DNA from: Atherinomorus stipes
Taxonomy: Eukaryota > Chordata > Actinopteri > Atheriniformes > Atherinidae
Direction of reading: 5' to 3'
Length of the DNA: 64,000 nt
NCBI GenBank assembly: GCA_023101725.1
Contig: JALJCO010012873.1
Location: 434,001 to 498,000 of the forward strand
Made by a program: the position numbers and the translations under genes. This document shows positions 11,201 through 25,000 of this stretch, piece after piece (the first letter of the stretch is position 1; every line of letters starts with the position of its first letter). The notes below the pieces were generated by a model. That model was given only the letters and a program-made list of their open reading frames with translations, did no database searches and had not been told where the DNA came from.

Positions 11201-14200
11201 TTTTTGCAGACTGCCATGATTAGCTTCTTTAGGCCGGGAAGGTTAGGGTTTCCATTCTGAGCTTGTTCAGCATCTAAGCAGATTGAGGTCCTGAAGTATT
11301 CTTGGATGGCCATTTGATGCTCCTCTGATAATCTGGAAACATAAGACCAGAGGAGTAGTTATATTCCAGTTTTTCTCAAAGTATAGTCATGTGAAGTACT
11401 CATGAGTTGTCAGTAGCCACATTTGCATGGAGACTTTTTCCCCTTTTGGATTGAAATCATCCCGGTTTCAAGATTTCAGGGCAGCTGTTTACATGGAAAC
11501 TAATCTATTCCAATCTGGTGTGAACATGCGCTAGAATTTAAGCAGAATGGTCCTGTCTGACATGCACAGAAAGATGTTTACGTCACGTGATTTATCATAG
11601 ACGGAAGTCTACAAACTGCCCATCACAGTTGTGGTTTCTGCGGTACTTTCAAGCTGCAGTTTGATACTCATGTGTTCCTACTGCAAACAACCAAGAGGAA
11701 ATGGTGTAGAGACAGAGTTTGAATAAAAAATAAACTCTCTGCCGCATTCCAGTAAATAAGTTTGTTTGCCACCATCTTCCAAAGTGAGAAACGTCACTGA
11801 TTGTGCAGTGCGTTTACGTCTTGTCAAAACATGCACTGTAAAATCCTCTGGTTTGGCACTTTTCATTTGGCAAGAGGTGTATACATGGATCATTTTCATT
11901 CCAGTAGAGCTTCAAACTGATTGCAGTTGTATATTGGCTCCATAATTTTAATAACTGTAATTACCCGCCCAATCAAACCAAGTCCCTCGGACTATCCTGG
12001 TCCTTTGTGCCTTTAACTTCCCCATTTGAGGCAAAATTGATCCACTACGAAATTTCTTTCATGCAGCATTTGCACAAACCATCAGTGAGATCTTTGATTT
12101 GTTTTAGATCATGTGAAATTCAGTCTTCTGTTGTCCCATTCAACGTATCTCTCGACTTCCCATACGATTTCCTCAATGAGTTCTCAAACTGAGAGCACTC
12201 TGACAACTGTTTGCTGTTGGCAAGACACAAACAACTCATAACCACTTTACATACTGGTCAGGAGTGTCCAGCTTCGGTCCTCAAGGGCCACTGCCCTGCA
12301 GATTTCCTATGTTTCCCTGCTCCAACACACCTGCCTTGAATTAATGAGTCATTGAGCATAACATCAGGCTGTTGGATGCATTTAATTTGAAGGTAGAGTC
12401 CTAAGTTCGTTCAGCTTCAAGCCTCTCCTTCAGAGCTCAGAAGCGGGTTAAAGCCAAACTACCAAACTGCTGCATCTAAAGCTCTTACCTTTTCTTCAGT
12501 GCATCCGCCATTTTCCTTTTTTTTTTCCTTTCGAGAGTTCGAGTGACTGGCGTCTGCTCCAATCACGAGCTCATTCCCACGCAGCGTCATGCCCTTAGTT
12601 CTGTCATTGGCTGGCGACATAAAGAGAAATCTCCACCCAGAAACGTCCCAACCACAACAAAACAAAGCTAACGAGCGAATTACAGACAGGGGGAGAGGGA
12701 GTTGCAGTCAAACTCACCACGGCACGTGAGTAAAGACCCAAAGGCACGGTTTGAGATGGATTTCACTTGCACAAGTCAAATGTTTATTTTCAGGGCGGAA
12801 ACTTCGGACTCTACCTTTAAGTCAAGTGCGTTGGAGCAGGAAGACATTGAAAACCTGCAGGACAGTGACCTCTGAGAACCGACTTTGGACATCCCTGTTT
12901 TATGTCAATGTTAAGATTCTACAGCGGTAATTTCAGTTTAAACTTCATTGTAAATAAGACCGTACATGGATAGGTCCATGTGCTGCAGTCTCATCAGATA
13001 GATGTCTGATAGGGACTTGCTAGCCTGCTCAGACGTCTTGGAGTCACTTTCTTTGCCGTCAGATGGGAAGTTTCTGGGTGGAAGCTGTGGTGGATTATTG
13101 GTAGATTCTGAAACACAAAGACATATAAGTTTCTTAAACACATGGATGAGTCCATGTGTTGGGTTTTTGTTAGAGCTACTGCACTGATGAAGAAAACATC
13201 TCTGACCTTGCTCTTCGTCCATCTCCTCCTCCCTCTGGACAGGGTACTGAAGATGTGTGACCAGACCCATGTTGGGGCTGTAATATGCCTCCACCAGCTC
13301 AGGCAGCATAGCGAAGAATCTAATAGGAACTCCCTCAGATGCCTTTAGAGCAGATCACATCAGAAACAGTTTTCTTTTTTATTAAAAAATTCTTTACCAC
13401 GAAAGAAAATGAGTTTAGTGTGTCATGTTGTTCTGAAAAGGCTGACTTGATGAAATAGATTTTGTCTGGGATCCTATTGATGGCTGCAATCACATCACTG
13501 GTTAAGTTTTAAAGGTACAGTATGTAAGATTTACTGACAGCTAGTGGTAAAGATGGGTATTTGAAAGAAAAGATGTTTTCTTTCAAATAACTTCACATTC
13601 AAAGCACTGTTGTGAATGTACGGTGGTCATTAGTGGCCAAAATTCTCCCAGACATAAAGATGTTTTCATCTGTGAGTGTGGTTTCAGGTGTAGCTATGAC
13701 TGTACTTTGAGTAACTACTTTTTTGTGTTTTAAGGCGTAACTTATTGCAAACAGTGCTCTAAATCCTATTAAACAAAGCTGGTACAGCAGTTTTAAAGTT
13801 CAGAGGGTTCTCACTTCACACACATTGTTTTGTCCATTCAGGGACTCCGTAATAAAAATGGTGGAACAAATATGGCAGCCTCCCTGTATGTGCAATCCCA
13901 ACAAGTAGATATAAATGACTCATTCTAAGAAAATAAACACTTAACAGTTATTCTGGTGCAACAATTACAAATGTTTGAATTTTATAGCCTATCACGTTTT
14001 TCTGCCACTGACCTTTACATTTTTTTAACACTGTACCTTGAAAGCAGCCTGTTCGTTTCATAAAAAAATGACATGTGAATAATAATGATAGTAATTTTAT
14101 ATACATATATATGTATATATATACATACAGGTACTACCCAAAAAATTTGAATATCCTGAAAAAATTCACATATTTCCGTAATTCAATTTAAAAGGTACAA

Positions 14201-17200
14201 TTTATTCAATAAATTGCGAGCTTTTATTTATTTGGATGTTGCTGATTAGAAGTTGCAGCTTAAGAAAACCTCTAAATCATAAACTCAAAAAATTTGAATT
14301 CTGTGAAAAGCTCCAGTATTGTAGGCTCAGTGTCACAGTCTAATCAGGTAAGAAATTCAAAACATCTGCAAAAGTGCCCTGAGCCTTTAAAAAGTCTCTG
14401 TCTTGGTTTAGAAGACTTCACAATCATGAGGAAGATGCTGATCTGACAGTTGTGCAGAAAACCATCATTGACTCCCTGCACAAGGTGGGAAAGACACAAA
14501 AAGTGATAGTAAAAGAAGCTGGTTGTTCTCCGAGTGCTGTCTCAAAGCACATTAATGGACAGTTAAGTGGAAGGAAGAAGTGTGGAAGAAAACGGTGTAC
14601 AAGCCGGAGGGCTGATCGGAGCCTGGAGAAGACAGTCAGTGTTAAGTTTCCCAGTCTGTGATGACCTGGGGTCCATGTCAGCTGCTGGTGTTGGTCCTCT
14701 GTGCTTCATTAAGTCCAGCATAAATGCAGCCGTCTACCAGGAAATTTTGGAGCACTTCATGCTTGCTTCAGTGGACCAGCTGTATGAGGATGCAGACTTC
14801 ATCTTCCAGCAGGACTTGGCACCTGCCCACACTGCCAAAACTACAAAATCCTGGTTCAACAACCATGGGATCACCATGCTTGATTGGCCCGCAAAATCAC
14901 CTGACCTGAACCCCATTGAAAATCTGTGGGGTATTGCCAAGAAAAAGCTAAACAGGAAGAGACCAAACAATAGAGAAGAGCTCAAGGCTGTGATTGAAGC
15001 ATGCTGGTCTTCCATAACAGCTGAGATATGTCACAAGCTGGTAGCATCCATGCCACGCCAGGTTAAGGCAGTCATTAAAGGGGCCCCCTCCAAGTACTAA
15101 GTACAGATGCAACATTTTACTTTAGGAGGCCTGATATTTTTGTATTTAAAACCCTTCTCTGATTGATTCTATCCAGTATTATAATTTTTTGAGTTTTTGA
15201 TTTACTGTAGAGGTTTTCTTAAGCTGCAACTTCTAATCAGCAACATCCAAACAAATAAAAGCTTGAAATATATTGATTCACATATTATTTGTCTATACAA
15301 TATGTAAATTGCACCTTTTAAGTTGAATCACAGAAATACATTAACTTTTTCAGGATATTCTAATTTTTTGGGTAGTACCTGTGTGTACAGATGTGGGCAT
15401 GAAAAAGTCATTATTGTACACTCAGCACTCCATTTTGGCATAAATACACAGAAATGTAGAATTTTTTGCCAATTTATTAAAAAAGAAAAACTGAAGTATT
15501 GGTCATTCATATTCAGACCCTTTGCAGTGATACTCATATTTAACTGACAGGCTGTCCATTTCTTCTGATCCTCCTTGAGACGGTTCTACTCCTTCATTGG
15601 AGTCCAGCTGTATTTAATTAAACTGATTGGACTTGATTAGGAAAGGCACACACCTGTCTATATACAGTAAGACCTTACAGCTCACAGTGCATGTCAGAGC
15701 AAATGAGAATCATGAGGTCAAAGGAACAAGGCACAGATCTGGTCAAGGTTACAAAAGAATTTCTGCAGCACTAAAGGTTCCTAAGAGCACGGTGGCCTCC
15801 ATAATCCTTAAATGGAAGAAGTTTGGGACGACCAGAACTCTTCCTAGTCCCGGCTGTCCAGCCAAACTGAACAATCGTGGAAAAAGAGCCTTGGTGAGAG
15901 GTAAAGAAGAACCCAAAGATCACTGTGGCTGAGCTCCAGAGATGCAGTAGGGAGATAGTTCCACAAACGCTCCTCTTCCACTGAGCTGATTTGAAAGCCG
16001 GTTCGGAACCGGAGCCTGAGAAAAAATGGTTCGTTGGCTTTCCACCGCCAAAGCACCGGCTCCTGGCTCCCAAAACTGGTTCGAGACTCGGCACTACTTC
16101 ATTGCTGGGCCAGAGTGAAGAACCGATTGCGTCAGGGGCGGAGTTACCAGGACAACACATGAGTGTTTCAAGCCAGCAGAGCAACAGATTAAAAAATAAA
16201 CTGGTCCAAGGAGGAGACCTGATGTTTCAGACTCGGAGAGACCCACATAAAAAAAAAGATATCATCCACTATTTAAGCATCTGACTGAAGTAGTGCAAAA
16301 CAAATTTCAGACACGTCTGACAATAAAAGGGTTTTGTATCGTGTCGTATTTGGTTTTAGCTGTACTCTGTCACATAAACAGCAACAGAAAAATCTCCCTC
16401 ACTGCTGGAAGCCGGTGATGCGCAGCACCGAGCTTCACCATGCTGCTGCCAAATAACCTCAGTAAACACTTGTTAAGACCACAAAAATTAAATGAAATTC
16501 ATTTTTTTACCTGCAACCTCCTCACACCCATAAAATCTTATCCATGACATATTTGCCTGCAAAAGGCAAGTAACACGACCTGCTGCAGGAGACGAGACTC
16601 TGCTTTGAGCAACAGCAGAGGAAGCTGACAGCAGCTGCTCACCAACGTAGCAAAGTAGCATCAACAAGCTAGTTAGTGAAAAGTTTAGAAATATATTGAG
16701 GGACAGGAATCAGAATAGGTAACAAGGAAACGGGATGCGGTAACAGGATGGGAAACAGGATGCAGCGTGATGCATCCCCCAACCACCACCCCACCCGCCG
16801 TGGCATGAAAAAACCCCCAAAAAACTATGGATGTCGTGATGCAATGACGCAACACAAACTTGGCTCCATCTGTGGAAACAACTGGTTCTTTGAAAGCACT
16901 GGAGTTGAACCAGTTAGGCACCAGCACCAGCAGTGGGCCAGAACCGGCTTTCCTTGAGTGGAAATGAAGCCAAAGTCAACTATCACTGCAGCCCTCCACC
17001 AGTCGGGGCTTTATGGCAGAGTGGCCTGATGGAAGCCTCTCCTCAGTGCAAGACATGCGAACAAACGCATGAAGGACTCCCAGACTGTGAGAAATAAGGT
17101 TCTCTGGTCTGATGAGACCAAGATTGAACTTTTTGGAGTTAATTCTAAGCGGTATGTGTGGAGAAAAACAGGCACTGCTCATCACCTGCACAATACGATC

Positions 17201-19031
17201 CCAACAGTGAAACATAGTGGTGGCAGCATCATGCTATGGGGGTGTTTTTCAGCTGCAGGGACAGGACGACTGGTTGCAATTGCAGGAAAGATGAATGTGG
17301 CCAAGTACAGAGATCCTGGAAGAAAACCTCTTCCAGAGTGCTCAGGACTTCAGACTGGGCCAAAGGTTCACCTTCCAACAAGAGAATGACCCTCAGCACA
17401 CAGCTGAAATAACAAAGGAGTGGATCAGAACATCTCTGGGACCATTCTTGACTGACCCAGCCAGAGCTCTGACTTAAACCCAACTGAGCATCTCTGGAGA
17501 GACCTGAAAATGGCTGTCCACCACCGTTCACCATCCAACCTGACAGAACTGGAGGGGATCTGTTAGGAAAAATGGCAGAAGATCCCCAAATCCAGGTGTG
17601 GAAAACTTGTTCCATCATTCCAAAGAAGACTCATGGCTGTACGAGCTCAAAAAGATGCTACTACTCAGTACTGAGCAAAGGGTCTGAATACTAATGACCA
17701 TGTGATATTTCAGCTTTTCTTTTTTAATAAATTTGCAAAAATTTCTACATTTCTGTTTTTTCTGTCAAGATGGGGTGCTGAGTGTACATTAATGAGAAAT
17801 AAAATGAACTTTTTTGATTTTGGCAAATGGCTGCAATGACACATGATGTAATGATTAAATCATTTAATCATCATGTGACAGCTAAACGCGGCGAAGTTCA
17901 GCTGCATTTCTAAATTTCTTCACGGGTTGTTTTTCCACAAATGACTAAAACGAGGGAATTAAAAAAACAAAACACTTAGGATGGTTCTATTTTCTTCAAA
18001 AGTGTTGTGGAGTCACGATAAATATTAAAATTCAGATCTCAGATGATGTGCTGACAATATTAACCCATAAAATAATTTACGGCCATGAACACTGTCAGCA
18101 GAAGAAGGCACAAACCGGCCCAGTAATAGTGTCTGCAGGCATGCTTCTCAAAACTGGCCGCGTTAGGCCAGGGATATACTTGCTGTGGACACAAACGTTC
18201 ATGCAAGCGGTCTGCGTCGTCTATGCGTATATTTGCTGCAGCATGTCGCAGCCAAAACACTTAATACCGGAGGCCACCGCTAGTAGCAGTACACAGCACT
18301 TGGACACTGAGAATGTGAAAAGGTCAATCTGCCGGTCAGATTGTGTTTCCGGGGCATATGTGAACGACCCAGGTGTATGTGGAAAATGGGCAATGTGGGC
18401 AACTTCTTTAAGGAAGAAGTTTCTTTTGCTGCTGCGAAAGAAAAAGAGGTCTCGTCACCAGCGGAGGTGGTATGTGCGCACGAGCACCTCTAGCGTTCAA
18501 GTCGATATTGCACCATGTGCACACAGCACGTTACCTCGCACCAACGCCATCAGCAAGTATATTCCAGCCCTTACTGAAGACAGAAACGAAACTTAACCAT
18601 GCAGTCACAGCTGTGCTGTGTTCAAGGACATCTTGGAAATAACGTCAACAGCATAGGCAGCTAATCAGAGTTTATGCTTGCTTTGTTACAAAGCTAATAA
18701 TGAATCCAAAATATCCACAATATTTCGTTTGGGCCTTAGAAATAGACCTCACATTTCCTAAAAAGAGCCAACATTAAATTTCTAGCCGATTTGCTCAGGT
18801 AATATTTCTATTGCAAAAAGTCCCATGAAAAACACAACATGACATTCATGACGTCAAGTTTAATTCAATATATTCAAGTTTCATTCCATATATATTTAGA
18901 CTTTCATTCCATATGTTCCAAGTTTCATTCCAAATATTCAAACCTTATTTCCATATACTTAAGTTTCATTCCATAGATTCAGACTTTCATTCAATATATA
19001 ATTTCCTAAACGGCGTGCCATTATACAGACA

Positions 19032-19067
<36 letters not shown>

Positions 19068-22000
19068 ATGGACAGCTAAACCTGCTAGTCTTTGAAATTA
19101 AACCACCCCCTTGCTCACAGAAACTGCAAACATCCAAGCTGCTACATCTCACACCCTCAATTTACCAAGTTAAATGTTAAAGTTCATGATGGTGCAATTA
19201 AAAAAAGACTGAACAAGTGTGGCTTTTTAAAAAAAGAAAAAAAGAGAAGTGTCTTCTCACTCAAAAGTACATGAGAGCATGACTTCAGTTTGCAAGGCTG
19301 AATCTGAACAAACTGCTAGACTTTCAGATCAATGCCCTTTTAACAGACAAGAACAAAGTGAAAATATCTGGTCATAATACACAACTCAGACACCTCATAC
19401 TGAAACTGGGTCATACTACAGGACAATGATCCCAACACAGCAGCAAAACCACAATTGAATAATTGAAAAAGAAAAGATTCAAGATGTCTCAATGACTCAA
19501 AGTCCAGGTGGGATCTTCAAAGAACTGTGCAGAAACCAGTACTGCAACTGAAGCAACAATGGTAAGAAGAGTGAACCAAAAATTCCCCAATTTCATCTGA
19601 GAAATGGATAATATTCAACAGAAATATTTAAAGCAAACAACCAAAAAAAAAACAACCAAACAAACAAACAAACAAGTGTAACGGGGCTTCTGGACTAAAA
19701 TTGTGTTGAACCCTTTAAGGCAGTCACTGCAATCGAGTGTTTCCTGTAACATCCAATCAGACTTCTGCACCTGTTGACGGGTATTTTGGTCCACAGTTCA
19801 TCAGCAAGGTTCTCTAATTTGTCTGTGACAGTTTGTTTGTATTTTTTTTATTATTATTAATTTTTAAAATCATAATTCAAAATCAGTGTTTTATTTTACT
19901 ACATGATCATTTATTACATTTCTATTTATTGGTACTTTATTCAGTTTATTGCTATTTGAATTACTATTGCAAATATTTAGGAAGTTGATACCCTTCAGCG
20001 CCTGCACCCAGGTGTCTTTAGTCTGCTGTGGAGAATTCAGTTGTTTTTGCAGCATCTGTTGGGGCAACTGCACCGGAGCCAGGCACCTGAAGAACCTGAA
20101 CAAACCATTTAAGAAGTCTGGTTCTGTTCTGGGGACTGAGAATGAGGAAACAACTGTGTGTTCATTCAGAGGCTTCTTCAGGTCTGATACAACACAAAAA
20201 AGGCATAGACTAATCCAACAGCCATTTTGTGAGGTGTCACACTCAAAGAAATTAATTTTTGACTTACATAAGTCAACAGCATCCACATAACTGTCATGTG
20301 TTACTTCAAATTAAAAGAAACAAGTTAATCTTACTTTCACTGTACTTAAATGAATTTTTCTCATGCACACGAGAAAAAATCACACTAAGATAACGTTTAA
20401 AAAATGATTTAACCCAACAAACACCTATTTTATATGTTTACTGAAAATAATTATATAAAGTTAACAACTGCTCTAATTCACTTTTTTCAGTGCATGTTGT
20501 GGCTATGGGGGACCAGCCCTAATTATGTGGCAAGGTACAACAAGGCCCAGGCAGGATTTGATCCCCAGACTCCTGAGGTGAGAGTCATGCATACGAACCA
20601 GTCAGCCAAAGGGACAACTCTGTGGCCAAGTAGCTCTGGCCCATGATCAATCGGAGGCTCAGTGACAGACCCCAAACTGGCATAATTATGTCATATCTGC
20701 CAACATGGAAAGCAGCATGAATATCTGGACTGGCAACACTGGACAGTCGACTAAAGCAGTGGTTCCAAACAAATATTTCCTGAGGACCCCCTTCTTGTAG
20801 CTACCAAAAAGTGGCGGACCCCCTTTGCTGCTGTTTGCTGAAACCATGCTTGGTTTAAAGGGGAAGTTCGTTTTTGTTCAATCTGGACCTATTTTCTAGC
20901 ATTAAATCCTTTCTTTTACTCACCTAGACAGTTTTGGTGCAACTTGAACTCCTTCAGGAGATATTTAGATCCACTCCAGATCAGCGTATGTCCAATATAA
21001 TAGAAGTGACGTGGCCACTGTCCCTTCAGGTTTTCCATGTGTCCCCACTCCAGCACACCTGATTCAAATCCAACACTGCAAAAACTCAAATCTTACCAAG
21101 TATATTTTTCTCATTTCTAGTCAAAATATCTCATCACACTCAAAATAAGACAAAATTACTTAAAGAGTAATTACTTAACATTTCAGTAAAATATAACATC
21201 TTGTTTTATGACTATGCATCTTATTTGAAGAAATCTTATAAAATTTTTTTTGCTTGTTCCATTGGCAGAATTTTTGCTTATTACAAGCAAGATTTTCTTG
21301 ACAAGGTCTCTTGAAATAACATGCATTGACTTAAGACAAGTTTTTATATCTCACTGAAATGTTTCTCTTGAGGTAATTTAGTCTTATTTTGAGGGTGATG
21401 AGATATTTTGACTAGAAATTAGAAAAATATACTTGGTAAGATTTGAGTTTTTGCAGGGAACGGATCAAACAGCGTATCAAGTTCTGCACAGTGACTCATT
21501 GATTTGAATCAGGTGTGTACATGGAAGACCTGCAGGATGAGGGCAAAGACCACCCACCCCGGTTTAAAGCCTTCATTTGCTAAGTTCTCACCACAAATGA
21601 TGTATTCTGGCTGATTACTTTAATAAACCATGATGTAACGAAACAAAGTGATAAAAACGTCAAACTGTTACACCTCAACTCATCTCTGTGTGGACGTGAC
21701 CTTAATTCTGATCATATTATTTTTACATTGGTGCATTAATGCAGTCTATTATTCATCTCCAGTAACTGGAAGTCATTTCTGCCAGCAGCCATCACCTGCT
21801 GGAGCAAGATCATAATGACTGATTAAGGATTTATTATTAAGAAATAAAATAAAACAAAACAAAGAAACAATCACTTCCAACACAGCATGAAAACGTGCGT
21901 GTGCATGGTATGGAGGGCTATGAGCAGTGGGGAGCTGTCAGGTCCTTCTACACCTTCAGAGAAGGCCTTAAAAAAAAATTAGAAGAGAAAAAAAAAATCT

Positions 22001-25000
22001 CTCATTTAAAATTGTTTTATTTTACATAATATATAATTTAATCTATTTAATAATTTAATAATCAGTATGTTTAATACATTTTCTCTCGTCTGTGTTATAA
22101 GGCTGAGCCAACTGTCAGGATGTTTTCCAATCAAAATCGCCCATTTCTGTTCAGACCCGGTCAGGCCTTCATGAATCCTGGTGCAGGCAAATGTATGTGT
22201 TCTGGTTCGGAGAGTGATGGGCAAATTGACCAATCAGGGTTTGATTTTGTGTGGGCAGGACAAAAAACTCCAGCTCTAGTCCTTCCTGAAGTCCTAACAA
22301 CGTCACCGTCATCTGAGCAGAGCGGTAAGAGCTAGCACGAGAGTTGAATGAGCTGAACGAGAGTGACGTTGTGGCTAGCTGCTAAAAACTCTCTTTTCAA
22401 GGTGGAATTTTGCTGTAAAGCAACAAATAATATAAAACGGACAACCAACTCTAGAATTAGAGTGGAAAGGAAAAATGAATCCCCGCGTCCACCTCCTCTG
22501 TTGCCCAGTGCTCTTTCTCGGCCCTGAAGCGCATCGAGACGCACGCCAGGAACAGAGCTGGACAGGATCGCTTTGGCACTGATGTCCACAGAGAAAGGAC
22601 TTATTATAGATTTCAAGTCAAAGGATAAACGCTGCCATCGCCCACTTCACAAAGAAAGACCGGCATTTGGATTTGGTTTTCATCTAGTAAGGTAGGCCTG
22701 TGTTATAAACCAGCTGTTATTCACATGGATGAATGTAAGGAAACTTTTGGCTTGTTTGTCTTTATTGTGGAGGTTGTTTGTAAAACGTCCAGAGCAAACT
22801 GCTTGTTGCTAAATGTGCGAGCCGATCCTTGCAAAGTTTGTTTGTTTTTTTCTAAAGGTTTTATATTTTTGCTCCTGCGCCCTGTCCATCCCTTTCTGTG
22901 TAGAGAATAAACGTAAATTAAGACTTTAATTTGCTGTTGTATGTGTATTTAGTAAAACTTTGCAGAGCACGTTTATTGGATCATTTACGTGTGTAACCTA
23001 AATGATATTCAGTTTTCTGCTGGAAATGTTGAATAGGTGTCTTGTTGCTGGGAGTTTTATCTGTGGGTTTTTTTGGTGCTGATGGCTGAGATGAAGGCCC
23101 AGTTGTGGAGCTCACGGTTCGCCACTGGATATGAGGTGCACAAGAGTAATCAGTAATGAGAAACTGAAAATACTGACAGATGTCCATTGCACAAATTTAG
23201 GGGAACAACTGACTGCTTCTTTGACATTTTTAGATTTTCAGATTTTTCCACTGTGAGTGCTCACATTATTTAGAAAGTGACAAAGGTAAACCTGAGACTG
23301 TTGGAACAAAGCTTCACTGTACTTCACTGTGTGTGCTTCATTCAAATCCACATCACCAAAATCATACAAAGCAGAGAGGATCTGTGAGGATCATGTGTTG
23401 GAGTGCAGTCAATTTTCATTATAAAAACAAATGGCAGGAAGAATGCAAATAATAAGTGGAGGCCTGTTCTCCTGTGTTCAAGAGTCAACAGCCAGTTGAC
23501 ATTTTTTATCTTATTTTATTTTTTTACTTTATTAAATTAAATGAAATTATATTAAATTAAATTTAATTTAATTTAATTTAATTTAATTTAATTTAATTTA
23601 ATTTAATTTAATTTAATTTAATTTTATTTTATTTTATTTTATTTTATTTTATTTTATTTTATTTTATTTTATTTTATTCTTAATCAGGTAAAATGTTTGA
23701 GAAAAATTTTCATTTGCAAACATGACATAGTCATTATCATGCAGCTACAGCTTCTGCTCTGTAATTAAAGGCCAAACATGCACAATTACAATATGAAACC
23801 TCCATTCAGCAGTTCCAGGCCTGTAAAGCTGCTACACTTGTATCTGTCTACACTGTGATAATTGTGACAGATGCTGATGAATCACACAGTCAATATCTTA
23901 ATATTTAACACATTAACATCTGAATATATTTACAATTATATGATAACCAAAATAAATACAGTAAAAAACATTATGTAAAAATAACTAAAAGAAAAGATGG
24001 GAATTAAGTAAAATTATAATTAAATAGATAAAATAGATGATAGATGAGTAATCGAAAATAAACAGATGAATAAGAGTAAATTACAGATCTGGGTATGAAA
24101 AAGTTCCCCTTTCAGCCGACTGCCAGCCACTTACCAGCAACATGTCTGCTGATTCAATCGCATAGAGAAACGCCTGTGTGCCCAGGGGAAACAATTTCAG
24201 AGCATAAATGAATGTCCGGAACAAGGACGTTTCCACACGCCAAGTTTGGACACCGTGCGTGATGACGTATTCACACGACAAATCGTTCAGTCAGTGATAG
24301 TGCAGTAATAGTGCACTATTACTGCACCACTTCTGGCAGAAAAAGGAGGAACTTTTTCATCCCCGCATCTGTAATTAATTGATTACATCAATAATATTTA
24401 AAAAATAATTAAATAAAAAAGAGTGGAACTGGTCTGCTGCAAATTTGCATCAACAGTTGTTAAATATAGACATCAATAACTGAGTCCAACATGTTGTTAT
24501 GGACTCTTGTCAATGCAGCACAGTCACACATGATTTTAAGAGTGTGGATCACCAGTATTTATCTCAACCAGGCCACTTCATCAGGTCCACCAGCTCAACT
24601 GCTTGTTAACTGTTAGCCATATGGCAGCATCTAGTCGGGGAAGACATGGTGATGATGATTTGCTGAAGCATCAGAATGAGGAAAAAGGGGATTTAAGTGG
24701 CTGAACGTGGCATGGTTGTTGTTCTGTGTATTTACTGGGATTTTCATATACAACCATCTCTAGTGTAGTCTCTAGAGAACGGTCTGAAGAAGAGAAAAAT
24801 CCAGTGAGCAGTTGTCTGGACCAGAATGCAGCAGAAGACCGCACCAGGTGTCACTCCTGTCAGCTAAGAACAGGAAACTGAGGCTACAATTCACACACAC
24901 TCACCAAAACTGGACAATAGAAGATGGAGAAAAGTTACTGGTCTGATGAGTCTCCATTTCAGCTCCACATTCAGATGCTAGGCTCAGAATTTGGTGGAAA

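Larger units (their letters stand above)
15390..17840 (+). mobile_element. Tc1-like element, interrupted
   Basis: Left arm GTACACTCAGCACTCCATTT and TTCAGACCCTTTGC (15417-15525) is mirrored by the right arm GCAAAGGGTCTGAATACT and TGCTGAGTGTACAT (17674-17790). The transposase is in two parts separated by a ~1-kb insertion at 15974-16966. Exact ends are uncertain by about 30 bp. Confidence 0.8.

Noticed and set aside
22332..22616. 94-codon minus-strand frame
   Set aside because: No recognisable motif; may belong to an unknown repeat.
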